Assembly (NCBI GenBank): GCA_933822405.4
Contig: CAKOGP040000191.1
Coordinates: forward strand, 1-64,000
DNA: 64,000 nt
From: Cylindrotheca closterium
Taxonomy: Eukaryota > Bacillariophyta > Bacillariophyceae > Bacillariales > Bacillariaceae
Reading direction: 5' to 3'
In this document: piece by piece, positions 45,480 to 54,845 of the stretch
Layout of the letters: each line of letters opens with the position of its first letter
Position numbering within the stretch: the stretch's first letter is position 1
Made by a program: the position numbers and the translations under genes
The notes under the pieces: generated by a model
Database searches by the model: none
What the model saw: the letters and a program-made list of their open reading frames with translations, nothing else
Told to the model about the DNA's origin: nothing

Positions 45480-46085
45480 ATGAAACCGTTCTGCCCTTTG
45501 GTCCTAATGGCAGTCGGAGCTACGGCATCCACATTTCCAAGGAATAATGTGTCGTTTGGAATCGTCAGAAGGCAGCCTTCCTTATTAGTGAAGCAAGAAA
45601 GCAACAATAATTCAAAACCATCCGATAGCGAGAGTACACTTTCCTCGATGCTGTCAATACGAGGAGGAGCTTATGACCCATACATGGGTGATATATATTA
45701 CAGTGAAGTGAGCCCAGAGAATTCCATGCCCGAACAAGGTTCCCACGATATCACCTACCCAACAAACACCAACAATAACAACAACGACAACACCAACGAT
45801 GACACTCCTGTGGTTTCGAGTTCCCAAGTGATGTATGAGGGCGGATGCTTTGTCTCAAGCGATTCCGTTGGACCGGTCGAATCAATGTTCAATAGCTTTT
45901 TCAAAAGCTTTGGAGATTCGGAAGAAGACGATGATGACGACGACGATGACAATGATGGCCACTCGTCCATGCTGGCAAATGGCTCGTTGACCCAGTCCAG
46001 ACGGATGCAGTCTGCTGCTGATCGATCGTACCAATCGTATGCCTCGAGTGCAGTATACTTGGAGAGTGAAGTTCAATTCCAATAA
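45480..46085 (+). CDS. secreted or plastid-targeted acidic protein of unknown function
   Basis: I chose the ATG at 45480 because it begins a clear signal peptide (MKPFCPLVLMAVGATAS, then TFPRNN); the frame is open upstream with an in-frame ATG pair at 45375. The product is 201 residues, intronless. After cleavage the chain is Asn/Ser-rich, with LSMLSIRGGAYDPYMGD in the middle, poly-Asn (about 100) and a poly-Asp/Glu run (about 150-162). The RGGAYDPY segment following a targeting-like N-terminus is the only conserved-looking piece. I do not recognise a family. Confidence 0.5.
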   Translation: MKPFCPLVLMAVGATASTFPRNNVSFGIVRRQPSLLVKQESNNNSKPSDSESTLSSMLSIRGGAYDPYMGDIYYSEVSPENSMPEQGSHDITYPTNTNNNNNDNTNDDTPVVSSSQVMYEGGCFVSSDSVGPVESMFNSFFKSFGDSEEDDDDDDDDNDGHSSMLANGSLTQSRRMQSAADRSYQSYASSAVYLESEVQFQ

Positions 46086-46553
46086 GGATCGATCTAGCTT
46101 CGCTGAAGTAGTGCTGTGATGACGATCATGTATTGGCACTCACAAGAAACTAGAATAAGAACCTGATGCGTTTGATGAAGAATATAATAGTAAAATATGT
46201 TGTGCGTTCGCTGAAGTAGTGCTGTGATGACGATCATGTATTGGCACTCACAAGAAACTAGAATAAGAACCTGATGCGTTTGATGAAGAATATAATAGTA
46301 AAATATGTTGTGCGTTTAACCCCCCCCCCCCCAATGGGCGCAGCCTTTGCATTAGCAGGGCATATGACTACTTCTATGCTTTGGTTAGATCGATGAAAAT
46401 GATGATGAGGGCATCCGATTACTTTTGTGATTCGGATAGACAGATAAAATGAGGCTACATGTACGATACTCCAGTATGATGCAGTTCATGGCGCTACTTC
46501 TTGGCACAGCCAGAAAAGAATTAAAAAAAATGCAGATTCTTTCTACAGTAGCT
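46086..46553. other. intergenic region with 108-bp tandem duplication and poly-C tract
   Basis: 468 bases between convergent genes. It holds the duplication described separately and a run of 13 C (46320-46332). No gene is seen; presumed 3' UTRs. Confidence 0.6.
46099..46314. repeat. perfect tandem duplication, 2 x 108 bp
   Basis: Copy one is 46099-46206 and copy two 46207-46314. I compared them by eye and found no difference. They sit in the 3' flank of the secreted-protein gene and end 5 bases before a C13 homopolymer. Either a very recent duplication or an assembly error at the homopolymer. Confidence 0.9.
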
Positions 46554-48230
46554 TTATTTCACGAGATGACGTTTGCTAGGTGGCACCACACTTTGTGGCA
46601 ATTCTGCTGGAATCGGTCGTCCCTTTTGAATGACGGCATCGCACAAGAACATTGCCACTACATACTCCTCATGATCAAACAAACCATCTCGGTCCATATC
46701 ACTCAAGTTCCAGATTTGTCGCAGTTGGTCCTTGTTCAATCCAGTCTTGACCAAGACATCACGAGCCTTGGCTGTGGGGAGGTATCCACCCTCGGGTCCC
46801 AAGGCCTCAAAACTCTGTTTCAGACGGTCCGCCGAATCTTGGAGTGCCCTGTTTTGTTTGAAAAAGAACCAGAGAAGAGGCATGCGTCAGTGAGTAAAGT
46901 AAACAAACGACAAATCTTCGGCAACAATATAGCAATACAACATTTTACAAGAGTACAATAATAATAATACGTACCAGTAGTGAGCTGTATCCTCTTGCGC
47001 GTATCCAAATGGATTGCTCTCGTAGTTGTCTTGCTTTCCATACTTGTTTCCAGTGTTTGGAACTGGAACCGATGCTGTGCTGGGAGATCCCCCCATTTTC
47101 GCCCGAAGCGTCTCCGGACTATCCTTTTCACTGGGCAATTGTTCCATCAATGCTGGAATGTCACTGTTCAAAACGTCGTCCAAAGCATCAATTTGTTTTT
47201 GTGAGAGTGTCGAAAACTCGGCAAACTTGGTGTCCCGCAATTTTGCCGAGAAGCCTGCAATATCGGGAAAGTCCCCAGGCGCCAAGTTGAATTTTTTGAG
47301 AATGGTTCGAAAGACGTTTGGCAAATCGGCAATGAGCTTTGCCTGTTTCTTCTCCTTGCCCATAAGAGTTGGCATTTCAGCCTTTAGGTGTCCAATAATA
47401 AAGGCCAATGTCTTGACCTTGCGAATGCGCTTGACCAATTCATTAATCTTGCGAACAGCAGATTGACGTGGCAAGACGGCAAGGTCCTTCATGAGATCCT
47501 TCTCTTCCATTTCAAAGAGTTCCGAATTGTCCATATTCTTGAGTGGCTCTTGCCAAAAGGAGCCAACATAGACCCGAGCGACTTCTGGAGATGTCATTGT
47601 CTTTCCGAGTGACCACAAGAGTGCTCCATAGACTCTCATGAGTTGTTGTCGATCAATTTGATCCGCCTTGTTGAGGATGCACCGGATCTTATCTTCATGT
47701 CCCTTTAGGACGTCAATGGCCCCCTTGAGTTCATCGGAAATATCCAACTTGTGGGCATCAAACAAGAGGATAATCAAATCCGCACGTTCCGCAAACCACG
47801 AAACGACCTTGGTAAAGTCATAACCTCGATTGGTGCGTTGCTTTTCTCCCGACAAAATTCCCGGCGTATCCACTAGGGTTACCGATCGCAAGACACTGCT
47901 GGGCATTTGACTTCCTTCAAATCGACTTAGGAACGAAACCCCAAATCGTTCCAGTCCACGAAAGGGAAGATCGGGATGGACGCTGAGAGCATTTCCCGGA
48001 ATGGTCCGTTCTTCTGGTCCATTGATCAAGACGGTAAATCGATCGGTAGTCGGTTCGGGTCCAATGCGTTGTCCAGGGAAATCACGTCCGAGAAGATAGC
48101 GAATAAAGGAAGTCTTTCCGACGGAATATTGACCCACCAAAAGTACTTGTGGTTTGGCTGTTGTTGTTGTTGTTGTTGTTGTTATGAAAGCAAAATTGGA
48201 TCAAAAGTGAGATAAACATCATTATTCGAT

Positions 48231-48270
<40 letters not shown>

Positions 48271-48607
48271 GGCAATGACAAAATGACAAAATGACAGAAA
48301 CAACTCGTGTACATTCTTCCTTCCTTTCTTCATTATTGGAAACAACTACTGGTACATCATTCTTCCCAATCGATCCACTCCCTTCACCCCATTTAAAATC
48401 AACATTCCAATTCTAATATGTTCATTATACTTTTCAATTCTTACCATCAAATTCGACATCGGTCAACAAGGGACTCTCATAAAAGTAATCATACTTATAT
48501 CGCTTTTCCACTGGCAAGACGGATTTGCGATAGATTTGTTTCAGTTTGCCTGTAATGACATTGGTTCGATCGGTCAATTCACTTCCAGCTACTATGCTGT
48601 CTCCCAT
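46554..48607 (-). CDS. EHD: EHD-family dynamin-like ATPase
   Basis: Three exons (48607-48445, 48157-46975, 46848-46554) join in phases 1 and 2, giving 546 residues, the usual EHD length. The start at 48607 (MGDSIVAGSEL) is the first good Met; the frame is open further upstream. The first junction reads FDAKPQVLLVGQYSVGKTSFIRYLL, the EHD G1 motif. Others are RIGPEPTTDRF (G2), LVDTPGIL (G3) and NKADQID (G4). The NPF-like SNPFGYA precedes the C-terminal EH domain (about 455-546), with a calcium-loop sequence DMDRDGLFDHEEY. EHD proteins oligomerise on and tubulate endosomal membranes and recycle cargo. The first intron (287 nt) contains a GATT microsatellite, and an AAC run in place of a polypyrimidine tract. 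Confidence 0.95.
48158..48270. repeat. microsatellites in EHD intron 1: (TTG)n and (GATT)n
   Basis: A TTG repeat at about 48159-48181 (AAC on the coding strand) abuts the acceptor, and a GATT repeat of about ten units lies at 48231-48270. Both are within the intron, so length polymorphism would be tolerated unless it affects splicing. Confidence 0.85.
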
Positions 48608-49228
48608 ATTTGTTGGACTAGGTATTATTGGTGTCAAACGATGGGCTTTGTGTCGTGCGTGTGTGTGTGGTTTCGTGTTTGGAATACCGGTATATGCGGT
48701 AGATTGCAACTTTCTTTACCTACAACGTGTCCATGTGTGTGGATCTTCCTTTCGATTGATTGATTCTTGGCAAGAACCATTCGGAAACTTCGTAGAAAAG
48801 ATACGCGGTTGAAAGTACCAGGTCCAACGGCTCGCTAAACTGTTGCGCGTGCTCGACCCCTCGAACCTCCAGAATCAATCATAAATATATACAAAAAGAT
48901 GCATGATGCTACTCGAATGATGGTAGTATCCTTGGTAGTAGTAGAAGGATAGTACTTCTAATAACATGTCAGCCTTCCTCCTTGTGCAGTAAATATCGCA
49001 TATAATACAATGATTGACCTAAATTAAAAGAGAATCAACTACTTGCCTTGGCTTTCTCTCTTCGTGCTCGTCTCCTAACCTTTCCTTCGTTGTAAAGTAT
49101 TAATAAGTGCTATTTATAAATAATATCTAATGTAACAGCGGGCCTAACTTAAACTTTGTAAAAGTAGAACATGGGTTGCTTGGTTTATAATATAATTTCC
49201 CTTTGCCAAGTCATTTTCATCATTGTCA
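48608..49228. other. intergenic region, no gene seen
   Basis: 621 bases upstream of the EHD gene and downstream of the RING-H2 gene stop. AT-rich, with TATAATAC-like runs near 49000 and 49180. Only shadow frames are present. Confidence 0.45.
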
Positions 49229-50254
49229 TCAAGACGAAGTAGTGGCACTGGTGGCATCGTCCTCCTTTGTTACAGATTCCAAATCCAAATTACAAAGAGG
49301 ACATCGTTGATGATTGGAGCACCATGAGGAAATACAGTCGCCATGGTACACGTGACCACAGGGCAAGCAGACCAAATCGTCCTTTTCTTCGTATTCACAA
49401 AGACAAATGGAACAATGTGGTTCTTCATCATCTCCCATGGACTTGTGTCCACAGGAATCTGGTAGTCCTTCACTTGCCTTGAAAGGAAATTTCTTCCAAT
49501 GTTCCTTGGCTTCCTCACTGACTCCTGGTGTATTTTGGAGACCATCTGGATGTCCATAACCACCTTGCATCACTTGTCGCTGAGATTCAATAATGGCCAA
49601 GGCCAACTGTGCCTGAAAGGACAAGATTCTCATGTCACCACCACCACTACCTGCACTTGCGGTTCCTCCATTTTCGTTGGATTCCACAATCAAACGATCC
49701 AAATGCTCCTCTCGCTCCCGATTGTGACGAATGAATCGAGCCGTCCAACTCGTTCCCACCAAACACAACAGCAACAACCCAAAATCCGAAGTAGCCACCG
49801 CTTGAATCCATAGTCGAAAGAGGACAAAGGCAGCAATCAAGACACAACCACTGGTTCGTCTGCGAGCCAACTCACGTTCTTCTTCCAACTCTTCCAAGGT
49901 AAATCGGCTGCGGCGCAAGCTTGTGGAAGAGGACCGTCGACCGCGGGACCGTCTGGCATTCACAGTGGAAGCCAAAGTGGGAGAGGATCCTTCATCTTCT
50001 GGTGCTGCCATGGTTCGTCTCTGATTCTCAATATCTTCGTCGTCGTCGTCGTCATCTTCTTCGGAGGACGAAGTGGAATCCGCAAGAGCGGGAGGTTGTT
50101 GCTGTTGCTGCTCTTCGGCCCCTTCCAGTGGATGTGTCATGACAATCTCGTCTTCTTCCTCCTCCTCCTCCGTGTTGATGCGTTCATGATCCTGACGGGC
50201 TCGTTGACGGTCACGCCAAGCTCTTAGATGGTGCATGGCTGCTGTAACTGGCAT
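49229..50254 (-). CDS. membrane-bound RING-H2 E3 ubiquitin ligase
   Basis: An intronless 341-residue protein. The RING-H2 finger (about 280-325) reads CSICLCEYEEKDDLVCLPCGHVYHGDC...CPLC, with ligands C-x2-C-x14-C-x1-H-x2-H-x2-C-x10-C-x2-C, all present, so E2 binding is expected. One or two hydrophobic segments (about 137-175: CVLIAAFVLFRLWIQAVA and FGLLLLCLVGTSWTARFI) anchor it. The N-terminal 130 residues are disordered with poly-Glu, poly-Asp and Gln runs and Arg/Ser-rich patches. Family members ubiquitinate membrane cargo for endocytosis or ERAD. It sits next to the first Fea1-like membrane gene, but no functional link is shown. Confidence 0.85.
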   Translation of the reverse strand: MPVTAAMHHLRAWRDRQRARQDHERINTEEEEEEDEIVMTHPLEGAEEQQQQQPPALADSTSSSEEDDDDDDEDIENQRRTMAAPEDEGSSPTLASTVNARRSRGRRSSSTSLRRSRFTLEELEEERELARRRTSGCVLIAAFVLFRLWIQAVATSDFGLLLLCLVGTSWTARFIRHNREREEHLDRLIVESNENGGTASAGSGGGDMRILSFQAQLALAIIESQRQVMQGGYGHPDGLQNTPGVSEEAKEHWKKFPFKASEGLPDSCGHKSMGDDEEPHCSICLCEYEEKDDLVCLPCGHVYHGDCISSWCSNHQRCPLCNLDLESVTKEDDATSATTSS

Positions 50255-50647
50255 TGTAATGGACCTGTTTGGAGTCTATTGATTACTACTACTAGAGTGT
50301 ATTGTAGTTTAGCTGTGTTTGTATGTCTTTTCTTGATTATGTATCGAAAGTGACACACACGAGTGTCTTGTATTTTCTTCGTTTGCTCGTGTCAATCTCA
50401 ACGAATTCCGTAGCGTCTCTTCGGGATTGGTACTATAATCTACGTGAAAATGCGTAGAAATGGGTTTCTGTAAGAAGACTGCGGCAGAATTTGATTGAAA
50501 AAAGCATGACTCTTTGCTTTGACTAGATCGATCAACACGTGACGTCACAGGAGAACCAAACCTGGACCTAACGGTATTCCGCTAAGTGTTGCAACATATT
50601 ACTTGGATTCATTCCATGAATACCGCATATATTATGCTTCCAAATAT
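50255..50647. promoter_or_regulatory. upstream region of RING-H2 gene with overlapping G-box/CRE
   Basis: CACGTG at 50536-50541 overlaps the palindrome TGACGTCA at 50540-50547, about 285 bases upstream of the RING-H2 start and 100 bases beyond the stop of the neighbouring Fea1-like gene. It is a strong bZIP/bHLH-type site by sequence. No gene is seen here. Confidence 0.4.
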
Positions 50648-53079
50648 TCAAACCTCGTAGCTATTGGATGACCTTTTGTGATTGCCCGAGTACGTGGCTT
50701 CATCCTCTGGAAATTCTTCGTCGTTGTCCTCCTCGGACGAGGACTCGGACTCGGACTCCTCCCCAAAGTCGACCTCTTCTTCGTCTTGCCAGTTGGTGCT
50801 GTTCTCATCCTCGTGTTCTTCTTCTTGATCACCTACCACACTGTGGGTCAACACATCCTGTAGCTTCTGGGATGTCTCCATTTTAGGAGTGTCCACGTAC
50901 TTGGGTTCATCTCGGAAGCCTCCTTCTTTGCCATCGCCAGCATCGTCTTGCCAGTAATTGCTAGTACTAGTACTACTGGAGTATTCTCCGTCTTCTTTTT
51001 TCAACAGCTTGTTCCGCCGCCACGTCCACACTCCCAGGGCCGTCAAAAAGACCAGGCCTCCAATGGCTCCACCTAATACGGCATCTAGAAAGTTGCCCGC
51101 CGTTCCTTGGGCTGCTGNNNNNNNNNNTCTTCTTTTTTCAACAGCTTGTTCCGCCGCCACGTCCACACTCCCAGGGCCGTCAAAAAGACCAGGCCTCCAA
51201 TGGCTCCACCTAATACGGCATCTAGAAAGTTGCCCGCCGTTCCTTGGGCTGCTGCTCCACAGGGATAGGCATCGTACTTGTAATCCCCAATCGTTTCGTC
51301 CCAAATGCCACCAATTTCGGAACATTGAATATTCAAACACGAGTAGGTATTCTCCAAGGCTTGTTGGACGGCCCCAAAATTTACGTCGGCAGTATTCTTG
51401 GATTTTAATTCCTGGTACAAAACAGCAGCATCTGGAGGACTGCAGTCGTGCACCAAGGGAAGTATCGAAAGCGCGTACAAGGATGCTTGGGAACCATGCT
51501 TTTCATTGAAATAGGTTTCGTGCGCAATGATGTGAGCATACCGCAAGGTGGCTTGCACTAACGGAATGGTCATGAGACGGATAATCTCTTGTTTGTTCTG
51601 GGCAGCTTGTTCGCACCGATTGTGCAGCAAACTGTATTGGCCGTCGGCAAAGTGGGCAAACACTTGCAAATTGACGTAGGATTGGCCCGTGCGGCTGTCA
51701 CTCGAGGCACCGCAGGTATTAAATTCTTGACACCGCAAATCGGCTTGGTGCAACATCAAATCTCCATTATTGCTACTATTGTCCCCTTCATTCATACCCC
51801 GAGATCCCGTGTACATGGCAACGGCTTCGTCCCAAAAGTGTACCGCCTGTAGAAATTCTCCCTTTTCACAGTCTGCCACGGCTTGTTCCAGTTGGCGAAT
51901 GGTGTACATCCAAATGCTAAGATAGGAAATGGCCTTGGAAATGAACTCTATTAGAAACAAATATCAATGAATGAATGAATGAATAAATGAACGGACAATA
52001 ACAGTGAGGAATGAATGAATGAATGCATGAATGCATGGTCCTTATTGGAAATCCCAAAACATCAACGACTCGTCTTCGTACCTTTCAATCCATATTTGGA
52101 GTAGTATCCCAAATCCATATTGCCATTGTCCAACTCCATTTCTTGTCCACGAAAGGCATCCTGGATGATGCGATCGGCATAGTCGAATTCGCCAAAGTAA
52201 TTGTAATATTTGGAAAAGGTTCGAAACGGGCAGTGACTGCAACTCCACATGCGAGACTTGGCATGTGTGCTCAATTCGAGGAGAGTGTGATCATTGTGAT
52301 TGGATTCTGAAACATTGTAAGTATACTGGAAACTTTGGTCGTCGTCAATAGTAATGTTACCCTCAAATTGCAAGCCTGAAAGAGTATTGGATGGAAAATG
52401 ATGGTGAGTATAGAATAAACTGAGAATACCACTACGTCCTTCAGCAGAAATCAGGATGTCCTATCTGCGACTGGTTACTTACATCCATCGACGATCGGAG
52501 ACGGATTCCCCCCTACACTGCAATGCGTATGGCCAGTCTCCGTGATATCATTGTCGTATACTATCCGAATGATAGTCTCGTTCACACCCACATTTCCAAT
52601 TGTTTCCCCCACGATTTCCGATCCATCCATTGCGATTCCCACCACTGTTTTCCCCGAGGATATGGAGTCTTGGAGTGGTTTTATCAGCGTAACTGTAGCA
52701 ATTGGTTTACTAAAGGCACCTTGGTGGTAAATGGCCATGGCGTTGGTCCATCCTTCGTCGTCCAGTTTCCCCAACTCATTTTTGATGGCATGAACATCCA
52801 AATCGACGGCAGCCTTATATTATGAAAGGGACAAGAAGAAACATATGATGGGTGAGCAATTATCATGGTCCTTTTTTTGTCACGGCTTCTCTCTTAGTTT
52901 TGCTAACTTACGGCATCTGCCACTTCCGACCTTGGAATATATGTGCGAATGGATTCCACGAGGTTCCGTCGTCTGCGAGTTGATTTCTTGTCGTTATTGA
53001 TCATGGTGGTGCCTTCACCATGATTCGAATGGCCGGTGCAAACAGGGATAAGTAAAAGACCCAGCAATGGAGACTTCAT
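50648..53079 (-). CDS. Fea1-like (phytotransferrin-type) single-pass membrane protein; broken here by an assembly duplication
   Basis: Exons 53079-52912, 52813-52483, 52375-52082 and 51947-50648. In the last exon a 127-bp sequence is present twice around 10 N (50991-51117 and 51128-51254). Removing one copy plus the N restores one frame to the stop and gives 651 residues; as written, the frame shifts. Features: signal peptide (MKSPLLGLLLIPVCTG), CSVGGNP, MWSCSHCPF followed by YNYFGEFDYADRI, SIWMYTIRQLEQAVADC, HFWDEAVAMYTGSRG, a TIPLVQATLRYAHIIAHE helix and ALSILPLVHDC. A membrane span (AVLGGAIGGLVFLTALGVW) is followed by WRRNK and a 120-residue acidic cytosolic tail. The family is inferred as Fea1, whose members include diatom ISIP2A, an iron-binding surface protein taken up by endocytosis. 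Confidence 0.7.
50991..51254. repeat. 127-bp duplicated sequence flanking a 10-N gap (assembly artefact)
   Basis: 50991-51117 and 51128-51254 are identical by eye and separated by N at 51118-51127. This is the signature of an unmerged overlap between two contigs joined with a nominal 10-N spacer. The duplicated piece plus gap is 137 bases, not a multiple of 3, so it breaks the Fea1-like gene that is otherwise in frame. Confidence 0.95.
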
Positions 53080-53505
53080 GTTAATGGTGATTCTTCTGAG
53101 AGTCTTGATGCGCTCATTGTCGATAGCAGGTCGTCGGTGGGAAAGGCAACAACAGCACCAAGGCGCACCTGCATTATACAGTACCGGTAGATGGTATCAT
53201 GTTTTGTATCCGTTGGACAATACCAGTCATATGGGTCGAACATCCGCCATTTGAATTCCATCCCGTCGCGCGCCTCATCAGCCCGTCTAAATCCCGCCCA
53301 TCATGCCCGTCCCACATGCGTACGTGTACGGCATCTCAATTTCGAATTTGTGATGGGTGATGTTCATCCATCAACACTGATCATAGCACGCACTCCCACA
53401 TAATCATTTTCTCTTCAGCAACGATTGGAAGGAAACCATATCGATTCACCAAATAGATTAAAACCTTGAGCCCCTACTGATCTACTTTCGATCAATTTGG
53501 ATGTG

Positions 53506-54717
53506 ATGAGAATACGAGACGTATGTCCAGCCTTACTTCTATCGTCATTATGGCTGCCGATCATTGAAATATCAGCATTTTCAACAGCTGCGCCGCCAAC
53601 GAGAAGAAGAACTGGTACCTCCTTGGCTTCCATCTCTAATGACGAACAAGAGTCTGTAAACAACAATCTTGTTCACGTCTATGAAAATGCCTTCAGCCTA
53701 GAATCTTGCGGAATGCTTCACTACCTCGCAGACGAACACTATGAACGAACGAATGATGGTAGCAGTTTCTTCACTCGCCCTCCACACAATGAGAAACCAC
53801 TTACCCCCATCGAACATGCCATCGACTCTGCTTTGATTGAATTGGGCGATAATACCAAACGAGTTGAGTACTGGTCACGAGACGAGTACATGAACATTGA
53901 TGCTCATGCTGATATTGACGAAGCAATGCTAGAAGACGAAGGTGAAGTGAGATGTCCCCTGGTAGGGCATGTTCTGTACCTTATAGTAAAACCAGGTCTA
54001 CACGGTCCTACTTGCGTCTTTCCCAAAGAGCAAAACGGTTGGGGGCTAACAGAAGACAACGGTGAAGGAAGAGAAAAGGACTTGGTGGTGGTTCCTGCCG
54101 TGGAGGGTCGGCTGCTGAGATTTCCAGGAAATGCGATGCACGCCGTTCCAAATCCGCCAGATCGATGGCTACTAAGTTTGGAAGACGAAAAGGCACTAAG
54201 GACTGAGGAAGAGGACTGCGAAAAGGAAGAAAGCGAGACCGAAGACGACGAGGAATGGGACGAAGAAGATGATGATGCTGACGACGAAGAGGATGAAGAG
54301 ATTGAACGATCAGTTCTGCTCTTCAATACATGGCCGGATGATCAACCGGGACCTCGCGGAGTTAATGGAGATATAGCGACCGGTGCTTTGCCAGAAGGTA
54401 TTGAGATCAGCGAAGAGGACGCGGCAGCGTACTTGAAATCTCATGAGGCCGAAATTCTCAGAGAATGGGAAGAGGAGTTTGGACGGAATGGCGAAGAGCT
54501 TCGGTGCAATCCTTTTAGTGAGTGGTCGCCGCTCGATATCGAAAGTGTCAATAGTGAAAATAAGGACCCCAATGGCATCAATGTGTCATTAATGGGAAGA
54601 AAGAACAGAAGGTTGTATCCTAAAAAGTATGCTGAATTGAAGGGACCTCGCGAAGAGATGAGGGAAGCCTTGAAGCAAGACACCAGAGTCAGTGCAATAT
54701 CATTGCGAGTAGAATAG
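53506..54717 (+). CDS. 2OG-Fe(II) oxygenase-like protein with plastid-type leader and acidic insertion
   Basis: The first in-frame ATG is at 53506, giving 403 residues, intronless. The leader MRIRDVCPALLLSSLWLPIIEISAFSTAAP has a signal peptide with an SAF-STAAP site, the ASAFAP-type plastid motif. The oxygenase core has HADID (residues about 133-137; the H-x-D iron ligands), then VLYLIVKPGLHGPTCVF and the distal His in NAMHAVPNPPDRW (about 211). The strand that usually follows immediately (ERSVLLFNTW) is displaced by about 55 residues of mostly Glu/Asp. A prolyl 4-hydroxylase-like activity is possible; the substrate is unknown. The C-terminal 100 residues are basic and unrecognised. It lies between two Fea1-like genes. 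Confidence 0.65.
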   Translation: MRIRDVCPALLLSSLWLPIIEISAFSTAAPPTRRRTGTSLASISNDEQESVNNNLVHVYENAFSLESCGMLHYLADEHYERTNDGSSFFTRPPHNEKPLTPIEHAIDSALIELGDNTKRVEYWSRDEYMNIDAHADIDEAMLEDEGEVRCPLVGHVLYLIVKPGLHGPTCVFPKEQNGWGLTEDNGEGREKDLVVVPAVEGRLLRFPGNAMHAVPNPPDRWLLSLEDEKALRTEEEDCEKEESETEDDEEWDEEDDDADDEEDEEIERSVLLFNTWPDDQPGPRGVNGDIATGALPEGIEISEEDAAAYLKSHEAEILREWEEEFGRNGEELRCNPFSEWSPLDIESVNSENKDPNGINVSLMGRKNRRLYPKKYAELKGPREEMREALKQDTRVSAISLRVE

Positions 54718-54845
54718 AATCATAAATGAACATCTGAGAATTTCCCAACTGGCTTTCATCCTACAAAAAATATCTATTACACTTTATAAAATTGGAGACC
54801 TGTAACTCTACGGGGCCTTTGTCCCTTCGCACAAAAACTCCATGT

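Noticed and set aside
46449..46961. 170-codon plus-strand frame
   Set aside because: Antisense to the EH-domain exon of the EHD gene, which matches its family strongly.
50648..51340. Separate 230-codon protein at the end of the Fea1-like gene
   Set aside because: Its start and the repeated middle come from the duplicated block around the 10-N gap; the true frame is the C-terminus of the gene at 50648-53079.
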